Assembly: GCA_037447655.1 (NCBI GenBank)
Contig: JBBHKE010001393.1
Coordinates: forward strand, 1-21,305
Length of the DNA stretch: 21,305 nucleotides
Origin: Zygnema cylindricum
Taxonomy: Eukaryota; Streptophyta; Zygnematophyceae; Zygnematales; Zygnemataceae
Reading direction: 5' to 3'
Every line of letters starts with the position of its first letter. The stretch's first letter is position 1. The translations under genes and the position numbers were made by a program. Below, piece after piece: positions 1-8,156 of this stretch. The notes beneath the pieces were generated by a model that was not told the DNA's origin, did no database searches, and was given only the letters and a program-made list of their open reading frames with translations.

Positions 1-61
1 GGGGAAGGGGGAAGGCGGAAGGAGAGGGGGAGGCGGAGGGAGAGGGAGAGAGAGTGAGAGG
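1..61 (+). repeat. G/A-rich low-complexity tract
   Basis: The plus strand is almost purely purine, with runs of four to five G separated by one to three bases. A second, less pure purine tract lies at about 166-243. Such tracts can form G-quadruplex or triplex structures, but that is inference. Short reading frames here encode only Gly/Arg/Glu-rich low-complexity peptides and are not supported as genes. Confidence 0.8.
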
Positions 62-304
62 GGCAGTTTACCGTTCCTGTGTCTCTGGTTTTTTGTTTTT
101 GGCGTTTTTGTGACATGTGTCACATAACAGAGTGACAGGAGTCAGGGAAGAGCAAGGAGGGGGTGGCAGACGTGGAAGGGGAGGGAGTAAGGGGGGTAGG
201 GAGAGACGGAGAGGAGGAGAGAGATGGAGAGAGGGAGATGGCGAGATACCGTGGGTTGCTGTGCCCGTTTCTGCAGTGGGTTTCTTTTGTCCTGTTTTTG
301 TCGT

Positions 305-324
305 TTTGTGACATTTGTCACAAA
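305..324. promoter_or_regulatory. 20-base dyad TTTGTGACA-TT-TGTCACAAA
   Basis: This is a perfect 9-base inverted repeat around a 2-base spacer. A shorter version, GTGACA-TG-TGTCAC, lies at 110-123, about 195 bases upstream, and both follow a T-rich run. The surrounding blocks (about 61-160 and 240-345) look like diverged copies of one sequence. A dimeric transcription-factor site is one reading; a byproduct of tandem duplication is another. No family is assigned. Confidence 0.4.
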
Positions 325-375
325 TTGGGGGGGAGGGAGAGAGATACAGGATCCGTTGACAGGTGGCGCCTTACT

Positions 376-504
376 ATTGGCCTACACGAGTGGATACGTG
401 GCTCCTCTCCTATTGGCCGCCACGTTTACAGGGACGTTGAAGGTACTGATTTTTGTCCTTTTTGTCTTTTTTTATGTTTTTTTTTTTATCCTTGTTATAT
501 AAAT
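376..504 (+). promoter_or_regulatory. promoter-like block with inverted CCAAT pairs and TATA
   Basis: Two copies of CTATTGGCC place inverted CCAAT boxes at 376-380 and 412-416. ACGTGGC, an ACGT-core bZIP-type motif, lies between them at 396-402. TATATAAAT follows at 496-504. The order CCAAT, ACGT, TATA over about 130 bases resembles a plant RNA polymerase II promoter. The long T-run between the elements and the lack of a recognisable downstream gene weaken the call. Confidence 0.3.
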
Positions 505-736
505 CCTTATAATTATATATATCTAATAATTTTTATTTTTTTTTTCTTTTTTTTTGTAAGTGGGGGTTTAGTCTTGTGCAGTCAAAATTTATTTCTCGGA
601 AAATATAAACGGAAAAGTTTTAAAATGGAAAAATGTTTACGGGAAGGTTTAACGGAACGATTTTACGGTTGGGGTTTCATGGAACAGAGAATTCTTTCGT
701 TTCGGCAGTATTCTAAATGGGTTAATCCCACCAGGT

Positions 737-750
737 AAAACCCTAACCCT
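737..750. promoter_or_regulatory. telobox-like motif AAAACCCTAACCCT
   Basis: The motif contains AAACCCTAA, the plant interstitial telomere motif (telobox), extended by CCCT. A reverse-oriented TTTAGGGTT occurs near 1046-1056. With only two copies these are promoter-type teloboxes or chance, not a telomere array. They weakly support a plant-type telomere repeat. Confidence 0.35.
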
Positions 751-903
751 GAAAAAAAAAAAAACTTCAAAAGAAAAGGAAAAAAGGTAGTTATTGACTT
801 CATTAAGTATTACCTCAACTACTTTTTATTTTTATGTTTTTCTTTTTCGTTTTCCCCGAAGATTTGTAATATTATAAAGTAAATGTATATATATATGTAT
901 ATA

Positions 904-936
<33 letters not shown>

Positions 937-977
937 CTTTTTGCACATTTACTTAATATGTAGTGTGTAATATGTAC

Positions 978-1008
<31 letters not shown>

Positions 1009-1811
1009 CAATATAATATATACATTACAATTATCATAAATCTTGATTTAGGGTTATATATTTTTATTTTTATTTCGTCTATTACTATGTTTGAATACAA
1101 GTTTCATGAAAAACTTGATTGAGAATTAATAGCCTTTCCTCCTTTTTTTTTTTTTAAGTTCGTTTTATTTTGAATGAAATCCAACTAAACAGTAAAAATC
1201 AAAATAGGATGTCCTGATTCTGTTTTTTAAGTTCTGTGATTTATTTTTCTATGATTATTTATTTATTCATCATCCATCCATTTGTTCAATTGTTTTTTAT
1301 TTTTTTATTGTATATTTACGTGTTTATTTATTTGTTTATTGTATGTTTGAAAGATAATTTGTACATATTGCATTGTCCTTTTTCTGATTTTTATGTCAAA
1401 TTTTGACGATTTCCGACAATCTGAAATTTTCCAATACTGTTAAATCTTTTTATACTCAATAATTTGTTTATTATTTTTTTTTTTGTTGCAGTGGTGCTTA
1501 TTACTCGGAGGAGGAATTTATTCTTTGTTAACTCGTCTTTTTCCGGATCCAAATATTATAAATGTATCGTTATTATAAAAAAAAAAAAAAAACATTCTCA
1601 CTACATGGATATAAATCCTCTCTGTTTGGTTTTGTTTATTTTTTTGCCCTTTTTTCTGTTTTTTTGCGGACATTTTTCTCTTTAATTTTTGGTTTCTCTC
1701 TTGTACTTTTGTACAAATACAGAATATACAAAAATTTACAATAGAAATAATTTACAATAAAAAAAATTAAAGAAAGTATTCATTGTCTCTATTGAACTTG
1801 TCGTATGTTTT
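751..1811. other. AT-rich spacer, no gene recognised
   Basis: This stretch is strongly AT-rich, with A-runs and T-runs (for example the A-run near 1578-1593) and (AT)n microsatellites. Frames here translate to Phe/Ile/Lys/Tyr-rich low-complexity peptides with no domain. An intron or intergenic spacer is the most likely identity. Confidence 0.6.
883..1008. repeat. (AT)n / (TATATATG)n microsatellite cluster
   Basis: Two alternating AT tracts (883-936 and about 980-1008) flank a 40-base spacer. The first contains TATG interruptions at roughly 10-base spacing. Such tracts are prone to slippage and cruciform extrusion. No coding meaning. Confidence 0.9.
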
Positions 1812-2639
1812 TTGTCCCGCTTTTTGTCCCGTTTTTCATCCTTACAAAGCAAATATGAGGTTGACTATAGGCGATATTCTCGAGTTAATTTTTCCGTTGC
1901 ACATATTCTTTTGTTAAGAAAACCGTATATGGGGTACCATCTTAAAACTCATACAAAAAATGGCCAATACAAGACAAAGTTCACTACAAGACAAATTTTG
2001 CCCCCTAAGTTATGGCTTTATCTATACATACCTTCGAGGATGTGCCATGTGCTGAAGTAAAGGTATTTTTCTGTCGTAAACCTCTAAAGATCAATGTAGC
2101 ACCAAGGAAATATTTTGCCGTGCGAAAAGAGTGTAAAAACAGAAGTACAATTTATGTTATCTTGAAACTTAGTATGTACTTTGGCGGTTTTCCTATTTCG
2201 AACAATTGGCACATCTTGCCAGCTCATCTTCATACTCAAATAGGAATCACCTTGAGAGTCGGTTTTAATCAGAGTAAGACTCGACCAACCAGTAATGGGA
2301 TTCCTTCTTCATGTGTTTCACAAGATTTGAACAGTTTTGTACGTGAGTGAACCTGCTACTTTTTTATTTTGACAAGTCGCGGTGTATCGAAAAAAGATTT
2401 GTATGGGTTTCCAATTTCCACTTTTATTAATTGTTCTTTTGCAAAAGTTGCGTTGTGGAGCCCCTCCCTTTCCCTCTTTCACTACCTCTACGTGACATGA
2501 AACATAACAATTTTGGAACGACATGAAAGAGTCGTGAATAATAATTGTTTTGATTACCTTTGCATTTAACTGGTGACAGAAAAAAAGAGAAAAGATAAAA
2601 AATAATGTCACAAGCCATGGTGGAAAGGTCTAAAATCGG
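1812..2639. other. spacer with one unrecognised 112-codon frame
   Basis: The longest frame is 2012-2350 on the plus strand (112 codons, ATG start). I recognise no domain, signal peptide or membrane segment in it, and its composition is unremarkable. It has no flanking structure supporting expression and may be chance or part of an exon. A pair of TTTTTGTCCCG repeats lies near 1806-1830. Nothing else could be assigned. Confidence 0.3.
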
Positions 2640-2718
2640 TGACGTTCGGTGTCACGGATAAGCATGACGTCACAGACACAAAAAACTAGACGTTCATAAC
2701 GTCACAAAAAAATGACGT
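2640..2718. promoter_or_regulatory. cluster of four TGACGT / ACGTCA motifs
   Basis: TGACGT occurs at 2640-2645, as the full palindrome TGACGTCA at 2665-2672, reversed as ACGTCA at 2699-2704, and again at 2713-2718. This is the core recognised by TGA/CREB-type bZIP factors. Four cores in about 80 bases is well above the roughly one per 2 kb expected by chance in either orientation. No adjacent gene start is recognised, so the target is unknown. Confidence 0.4.
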
Positions 2719-2991
2719 CGACTGTATTAAATTGTTGCCATGACTTCAAGTGGTGACTTAGTTTTCGTACATTGGAACATCTGAAAAACTAGTTTTGAGA
2801 ATCTTCACTATTATTGAGCCCATTCATGGGAGTGCTCAGATAGGGATGAGCAACAAGTGTGATGAGTCTGTCCGGATGCTGCGAACGACTTCAAGTTTCC
2901 CCTCGCTTATGCTAACTTCTGGTGGATGGGACGGCGCCGTCTCCACAATAATGCTAAAAGAGGGTTAGTTAGAAGGCCAAAAATTTTATTA

Positions 2992-3007
2992 CCCCCCCCC
3001 CCCCCCC
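2992..3007 (+). repeat. C16 homopolymer
   Basis: Sixteen consecutive C follow an AT-rich stretch. It is a slippage-prone mononucleotide run and its exact length in an assembly is doubtful. Confidence 0.9.
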
Positions 3008-4659
3008 ATATAGACGTTGCGTTGATCCTTGGAACCTCGGAGTAGCCTTATCCCCCGGTCTCCCAAATTCCCACGTCTAGGGTTGGCACCAGTGGGGCAA
3101 CTTGTTATTTTTGCCCATATGAAAGGTGAAATAGCATTCCCACTCACTCCCTACGAGGTAGTAAGGTGCTCTTGAGCCTTAACTATATCAATCTTATCGA
3201 GACTCTAGACCAAGGAGCTTCGGTTAACTTGCTTTGAAAAACGAGCTAGCGTCCTAACTTCATCAATCAAAATAAAACCTATTCCTAAAATTGACAATGA
3301 CCAAATGCACCCAGCATTGTCAATGTTTCGCACCAATGTAGAGTCCTTATAGGATGTCATATTGTCGTGTTGGACCTCGAAGGTCTATTTTAGACTTTGG
3401 TGCTCGCGATTTCCTCGAACGTTCTCCTTAAGACTCCAACCGTGTAGTTTTTTCATTGGTAGGGATCCCACTCTCCGCGAGCTATTTGTTAACATTAGTT
3501 TAACATTCTTGTCAGTTCCCTACATATTTGTGGGGTTTGGGTGATGAATTTGCCAAAATTTGCCATGTTGGATATTTATCTTTGACGATGTCCTGATTTC
3601 CTTTCCATGGTATCGTTCTCTTCCTATTTTTGTAAGTCGTTGTAAATCATAGCATCTTTATCATTAGACATGTTGGCTTGGCATCCGCTAAAGAAGGTAG
3701 GGGCAAGGTGGGCAAAAGAGAGAGAAATTGGAGAAAGATATCAAAGATGAAAGAGAATATAATCATGGCAAAGGAGAATTTGGAAGCAAAAGATGAAGAC
3801 AAAAGAGACAGAAGGCTACAAAAAGGAGAAGCAGCACAGGGGAGAAAATATCTTCTCATTATAATCGGTTAATTGCGTATACAAAATGAACAAGCTATGT
3901 ACTAAGCGTAACTCTAAATTTAGGGTGGACTAGTTACACGACGTCCACAAAAGAATCGAAGCCGCAAAAGACAAAAAGGTATAACAAGAGACGGCCAATG
4001 TCAAAGTCGGCGAACGACAAAGTTATGAACAAAAAGAATATTTCGTACATGTAATGTGAAACAAAAAGAATCAAAAATCTACAATAAATATTGTAAAGGT
4101 ACACTTAAATATACGCGTGAAAAGGTGAGACGGACGTAATCAACAAAAATAACGTTCCACTAAGCTAAGAGACAAAATAATTACAATGATTACAATACTT
4201 GTTCGGCTAGTGAAAGGGTACCATACACGAACAACAAAGTTACATGAACCGACACAAAAGGACGTGAAACGACACTACCATACTGAAAATAACGTACACG
4301 CAATTATATATTTGAAAAGTAAGGATCATGTATAATACAACTGAAATTGTAGTTCAACATCAGCGTGGCAACCCGTTTACCTTCTGTTAAGGTTTTATCT
4401 AATTAAGGTCTTACGGCAAATTAGTTTCTTAAAAACGTGCCCCCCATGACTTTGTACATGGCGTGGAATTCCTACGAGCGCACTTGCCTCTTTTTTCTGA
4501 AGGTTCGTTTAATGTATGGAAACCGCTCCTCTTAAGACAATGTCTTTATTTTTCCTAGGGCGGTCGTCAAACCTTTGTAGTGGCCAAGGACATCTGCGCC
4601 CTTTAACATCCTTGTCGATTTGGCGAATCCGATTCCCTATTTGAGAACACAGGCAACTA
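3008..4659. other. gene-free stretch, no recognised feature
   Basis: I see no conserved protein domain, RNA gene or LTR in this stretch. A Lys/Glu/Arg-rich frame at 3678-3872 (64 codons) lies in A/G-rich sequence and looks compositional. The 3880-4340 segment is A-rich with many ACAAA and GACAA words. It could hold remnants of unrecognisable mobile elements. Confidence 0.4.
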
Positions 4660-4764
4660 GGCTAGATAACTATCAAGCCCATGGTGTGTGTGCCGGCTAG
4701 ATAACTATCAAGCCCATGGTGTGTGTGCCGGCTAGATAACTATCAAGCCCATGGTGTGTGTGCC
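4660..4764. repeat. 3 x 35-bp perfect tandem repeat
   Basis: Units at 4660-4694, 4695-4729 and 4730-4764 appear identical. Each begins GGCTAGATAACTATCAAGCC and ends in a GTGTGTGTGCC run. Perfect identity implies recent expansion. The 35-base unit is not a multiple of three, so the array shifts frame from unit to unit. Confidence 0.95.
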
Positions 4765-5159
4765 CATTTACCTTACGCTTGGCAAACGCTGTAACACTCT
4801 TATCCCCAAAACCCGATTCTTTAACGACTTGATCCCATGTGTCTATATTGTTACCTTTTTGTTGGGGGGCTTAACGACTACAAGGGGGATAAAGAGAGTC
4901 AAACAAGAGGAATATCCTAAAAGGATTCAAAAATTTAAGGAGGCCAAGAGGAGGGAAAAGAGCAAGAAAAAGCACAAAGAGTACAAGAAAGAGTCTCTAG
5001 GAGGAGAAAGCAAAACCGGCATAGGAAGAAAGAGAAAGGGTTCAATAAGGTTGTGAGAGAGAGTGGCAAAGAAACAAAAAGAGTGAAGCAAGACGACACC
5101 AAAAAAGAGAGAGCTCGAGGGGTAGGAAAAGGAAATAGGAAAGGCAAGAACGTCAGAGC
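4765..5159. other. A/G-rich flank outside the family-A LTR
   Basis: A 101-codon plus-strand frame (4751-5056) starts inside the last 35-bp unit. It ends in a Lys/Arg/Glu-rich tail encoded by A/G-rich DNA. No domain is recognised. It sits outside the LTR end at 5160 and no primer-binding site adjoins that end, so this is host flank rather than element interior. Confidence 0.35.
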
Positions 5160-5725
5160 TGAAAGATAACAAACCAAATAAAAAACACACACAACAAGAG
5201 TGTTCCTCCAAAAAATTCAATATATTAAGCACAATGCAAGTACACAAATCCTTTTTCTTCTCCTTCAACTTCTGACCTTTCTACGGCTCCAAAAGATGAC
5301 TCTACCACGAAGTCTCAACAAATATATATGTACACGACTAAAAACGCGTGGTGAAGTATACGGCCGACAAAAGGTAGTCGTCCTAAGTTAGTTGACCAAC
5401 AATGAAAGTCAACTACCAACCGACTTGAACTACACGGTACGAATAGAACTTAAGTGAACCACACGGTACGACTAGAACTTAAGTGAACCGAAGCGACCAA
5501 ACAATTTCTAGGTCACTTCTATGGTGCCTTAAGTGAACCGAAGCGGCCAAACAATTTCTAGGTCACTTCTATAGTACGGCTGGAACTTGTGCGAAACGAA
5601 ACGAACAAACAACTTCTACGCCATTTCAAATATCTAGCAACGAAACTACTTCGTCGCTAGTCGTCGCTACTTTAGCTACAAAAATGTCTTGTCGCTAAGT
5701 GAGTCCTCAATACTTAATCCTAATA
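5160..5725 (-). mobile_element. family-A copia 3' LTR
   Basis: Read on the minus strand, this starts TATTAGGATTAAG at 5725 and ends TTATCTTTCA at 5160. The canonical first bases TGTTAGG appear in the related plus-strand LTR at 19872, so the first dinucleotide here has decayed from TG to TA. A polypurine tract abuts the start and pol sequence lies to its right, which makes this the 3' LTR. A 50-base unit is tandemly duplicated (about 5470-5570) and a 28-base unit about 5427-5486 is duplicated too. The plus-strand relative has only one 50-base unit. Identity to 19872-20405 is roughly 90% by eye. Confidence 0.85.
5636..5658. other. LTR-A hairpin (imperfect)
   Basis: AGCAACGAA-ACTAC-TTCGTCGCT is a 9-bp stem with one mismatch. 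The second family-A LTR carries the perfect version at 19939-19961. Conservation of the dyad in two roughly 90%-identical copies may be functional, or may be simple inheritance. Confidence 0.5.
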
Positions 5726-5734
5726 TTCCCCTTC
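5726..5734 (-). other. polypurine tract of family-A element
   Basis: The minus strand reads GAAGGGGAA directly before the LTR start. A polypurine tract at this position primes plus-strand DNA synthesis in LTR retrotransposons. It fixes the orientation and the LTR boundary. Confidence 0.75.
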
Positions 5735-5773
5735 TAACCGAGATATTCAAAGCCCCCTCTTACTCCATGCCCA

Positions 5774-6130
5774 CTAACTTTTTCCCATTTTATAAAATTC
5801 CTTCAATGTTGCTTTGGTTAACATATCAACAGCTTGTTCTTCTGTAGGTACAAACGCAAATTCAACTTCTTTTTCCGAAACCAAATCTCGAACAAAATGC
5901 CACTGAGCCACTATGATGGATTTGGGTATAGTGAGTTTTCTAATTTCACTGAATAGTCCCGGATCTGAACACATGTGATGTGTAGCACCCAAGTCTATGA
6001 TCCTATTGTTAAACTTTCCTTTACTCTCCTTGCATCGTGTGTGGAATAAGATATCCTTGTTTTTTTCTTGTGATTCCTCCATGTGTGAAACAAAGAATTC
6101 TTGATCTATGAGTGAAAGAAAGAATTATTG
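5774..6130 (-). pseudogene. family-A pol remnant: protease stub fused in frame to RNase H end
   Basis: An open frame of 102 codons (6082-5774) joins two pol regions normally about 3 kb apart. Its N-terminal half carries RIIDLGATHHMC (6001-5969), the copia aspartic-protease active-site block, in which the usual D-S-G is D-L-G. At about 5900-5911 it passes directly into WHFVRDLV...VDMLTKAT, the last stretch of copia RNase H. Integrase, reverse transcriptase and most of RNase H are missing. Upstream the same frame continues towards gag across one TAA. The family-C element keeps both flanking blocks in place, at about 13548 and 16716, which gives the size of the deletion. The fusion cannot be catalytically competent, as the protease Ser is Leu and the RNase H core is absent. 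Whether the peptide is made is unknown. Confidence 0.8.
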
Positions 6131-6171
6131 ATCCTGTCCCACTGGCCCATCCCTAAGAAATTCCCCTCTAC

Positions 6172-6605
6172 CTAATGAGTAAGTTCCTCCACTTCCTCCG
6201 CCTCTAAATTGTCCCCCTCCGCAGCCGTTTCCCTTTTGATAATAATCGTGACTAGTGTGTCCCATTTTTGACAAATGTTACACTGTTTACTTTTGTCTAG
6301 GCATTCAAAGGAGCCATGCCTAATCTCATTACAATTGTAACATGTCATCTGAGAAGTATTGTGTTGATATGAGCCTCTCACTGGGCCCTCTGACGTGCCT
6401 CCTCTTCCACGAGGTCCACCTCCTCTCCCTCTAGATCCCTTAAAGCTGTAAGCTCCTCCATCATCCTCCTCTTGATAACTCGGATAAGATGACCCCTTGT
6501 TTTCCTCTTTCGATGTTGCCTTCTCTTTCTCGTTACTCTTCAAGTGATTAATAGCGTATGCATTGTCGGTTTCTCTCGCCCCTTGATGACCTCCTTCGCT
6601 ACTGA
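6172..6605 (-). pseudogene. family-A gag C-terminal region with zinc knuckle
   Basis: The minus-strand frame 6543-6172 encodes a Lys/Glu-rich linker, a Gly/Arg-rich stretch (GSRGRGGGPRGRGG) and a perfect CX2CX4HX4C zinc knuckle, CYNCNEIRHGSFEC (6342-6301). A second knuckle begins CNIC at 6282-6271 but is then frameshifted; the alternative frame continues K-M-G-H-T-S-H and runs on towards the protease. Upstream, AINHLKSNEKEK aligns with LINYLLTTERNR of family-C gag. Weaker similarity (KEVIKGRE to KEILWAQ, in another frame) reaches about 6605. This is the nucleocapsid part of a copia gag, which binds RNA in the particle. The core gag domain is absent here, and the gag at 20426 has the complementary half. 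Confidence 0.75.
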
Positions 6606-7269
6606 AATTCTATGGGCTCCATTGCCCACAGAATTCGGAGATCCTAAAGAAGCTAATCTAGATAGTGCCGACTCCAAGTTGATATAAACCCAAATAAATG
6701 ATCCCTTGACAATTAGAACCCCAATACACCTCCACCCTTCTGAAGAGAAGACCTTCTGTGTGCTCAGTTCCACCACAGAATGCAAAGCTTGAATATGTGT
6801 TTTGGACAATATTCCCCACTTTGACTTTCCCACAAAATAAGTGCCACCCTGGAACGCAAAGGCTCTGACCGACTAAACCCCTGTGTAGCTTGGAATCCCC
6901 TGAAACCACAGCAAAAAGAATCACTGAATTTGCTCACCCGAGCATTAAGTTATGGCTAGTCAAAGATGACCTTTATAGTCACAAGCTCTCTTAGAGAGAG
7001 GTACCTAAATATCACTAAGTCTTGTTCTGCCTACTCACGACTACCTACTACTAAACCCTAGTCTAATAGGAACACTATATAGTACAAGAAGGTACGATGG
7101 GCGATGTACTTATTGTACGACCATTGTACGACATGGTCTATAAGGTGACATTTGCCAAATCGAGAGCCATGGTTTCTCCTCCCATCTTCTCCGATATCAA
7201 ATAATGTGGCGCCACGTGGCACCGTGTGAGGCTATCCCCAAAGGCCGGCGAAAGCTTATTGTGGGTGGC
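6606..7269 (-). other. unrecognised segment between gag remnant and family-B LTR
   Basis: Overlapping minus-strand frames (6833-6540, 97 codons; 6924-6658, 88 codons) show no domain I recognise. Two details suggest it is not random. GGTCAGAGCC on the minus strand (6870-6861) resembles the core of a copia primer-binding site. A short frame 7185-7138 reads MGGETMALDLANVTL then stop, with two in-frame ATGs. A TTTCAG that could be a 3' splice site lies near 6899-6904. It may be captured host DNA, the leader of another element, or ordinary flank. Confidence 0.35.
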
Positions 7270-7272
7270 GGC

Positions 7273-7705
7273 TGTAATGGTGGCTGTCCGATTAGTTGTA
7301 TTTATACGGCTTCGATTCGCTTCAATGCATTAATTAATTAATGCGCGTTTTCGTTAGTCTGCTGCGAATTAGTCCTTTAGATCAATATATATATATATAT
7401 ATGCATAAAACATATCATTTGTATTCTTTCGTTAGTGCCTCAATGGATAAGGCGTAGGTCTACATAGTAATCTGCAGACCCCGGATCAAATCCGGCCAGA
7501 AGCACCATTTTGCTAAAACTAGTAAAATACCTTCTAATTAATTGTGCCTCCTTCTAAATGACGCAGCAGCCATGGCCTGCCTTTAGTCCTCTCTTTCTCT
7601 TTCTTTACATTTTAACTAAATTATAGAAGTGAACTATTAATTACCTTTTTCCAACACTCTATTTATTTTTCCAATACAGACCTAGAAAATACATAAATTT
7701 CAACA
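7273..7705 (-). repeat. family-B 3' LTR (copy 1)
   Basis: The minus strand begins TGTTGAAATTTATG at 7705 and reaches ACCATTACA at 7273. A TATAAATA box lies near 7300-7307, close to the proposed end, so the transcribed part of the LTR would be very short or the true end lies further left. The segment 7270-7412 has no substitution relative to the inverted copy at 21169-21305, differing only in the number of AT units (nine versus six). Against copy 2 (9192-9616) it is clearly diverged, at roughly 85% by eye. Confidence 0.8.
7431..7507 (+). other. tRNA-like sequence inside family-B LTR (antisense to element)
   Basis: On the plus strand three consecutive stem-loops follow tRNA order. The D-arm-like part is GCCT (7437-7440), a 9-base loop with AATGGATA, then AGGC (7450-7453). 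The anticodon-like stem is GGTCT (7457-7461) with AGACC (7476-7480) around a 14-base loop. The T-arm-like part is CCGG-ATCAAAT-CCGG (7481-7495). The B-box-like GGATCAAATCC (7483-7493) differs from GGTTCGAATCC at two positions. I cannot form a proper acceptor stem, so this is not an intact tRNA gene. The D-arm resembles plant tRNA-Arg. Confidence 0.55.
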
Positions 7706-7720
7706 CTCCCCTTATTTTCT
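7706..7720 (-). other. polypurine tract of family-B element
   Basis: The minus strand reads AGAAAATAAGGGGAG immediately before the TGTTGAAA start of the LTR. Position and composition fit plus-strand priming and identify 7273-7705 as the 3' LTR. Confidence 0.7.
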
Positions 7721-8156
7721 AGTCTACTTTCTTTTCAACTCCCACTAAACACATTTTTTTTATTTTCTTTTTCTTCTTTCTTTTCTCCTCATAAAACTTT
7801 AAGTGAATACCCTCGTATTTAAAGAAGTGTATTAGATGAACCGAAATAATAATTACATCACACATTTTATTTTGAATGCCATTTTACATAAATCCGAGAA
7901 AATATTTTATCCACCTCCTCTCTTTTCCATCCGCACTAAATCCAATTTCCCTCTTGCAATTCAAACAACCAGCCCCATTTCCAATATGCGACACACCCAG
8001 ATGCTAACCCTTTTACAAGCACACCTTCATAAATGCCATCCCTCCTATTAGTGATGTCAATTCCATTACCCCCCAAATTTTCCCAAAAAATAAGTGTCCC
8101 CACTAAGTTCCTCATAAGATCTACGACTTCCGTACTCATATTTTTATCCATGATAC
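7721..8156 (-). other. family-B interior downstream of gag, 71-codon frame of unknown function
   Basis: A minus-strand frame (8151-7936, 71 codons, ATG start) follows the gag frame within a few bases. It is rich in Gly and Trp, and I do not recognise it. It may be the degraded remainder of gag or pol, or filler carried by a non-autonomous element. The rest (7721-7935) is A/G-rich on the minus strand without an open frame. Confidence 0.4.

Noticed and set aside
163-738. 191-codon plus-strand frame
   Set aside because: It starts in a purine repeat, crosses T-runs and the TATA-like region, and translates to Arg/Gly then Phe-rich low complexity with no domain.
737-750. Telomere or interstitial telomeric array
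   Set aside because: It has fewer than two full repeat units, so it is a telobox at most.
4660-4764. CRISPR-like array
   Set aside because: The units are contiguous with no spacers, only three copies exist, and the genome is eukaryotic.
7431-7507. Functional nuclear tRNA gene
   Set aside because: No acceptor stem can be formed, the B box has two mismatches, and the copy at 9342 has a broken D arm.
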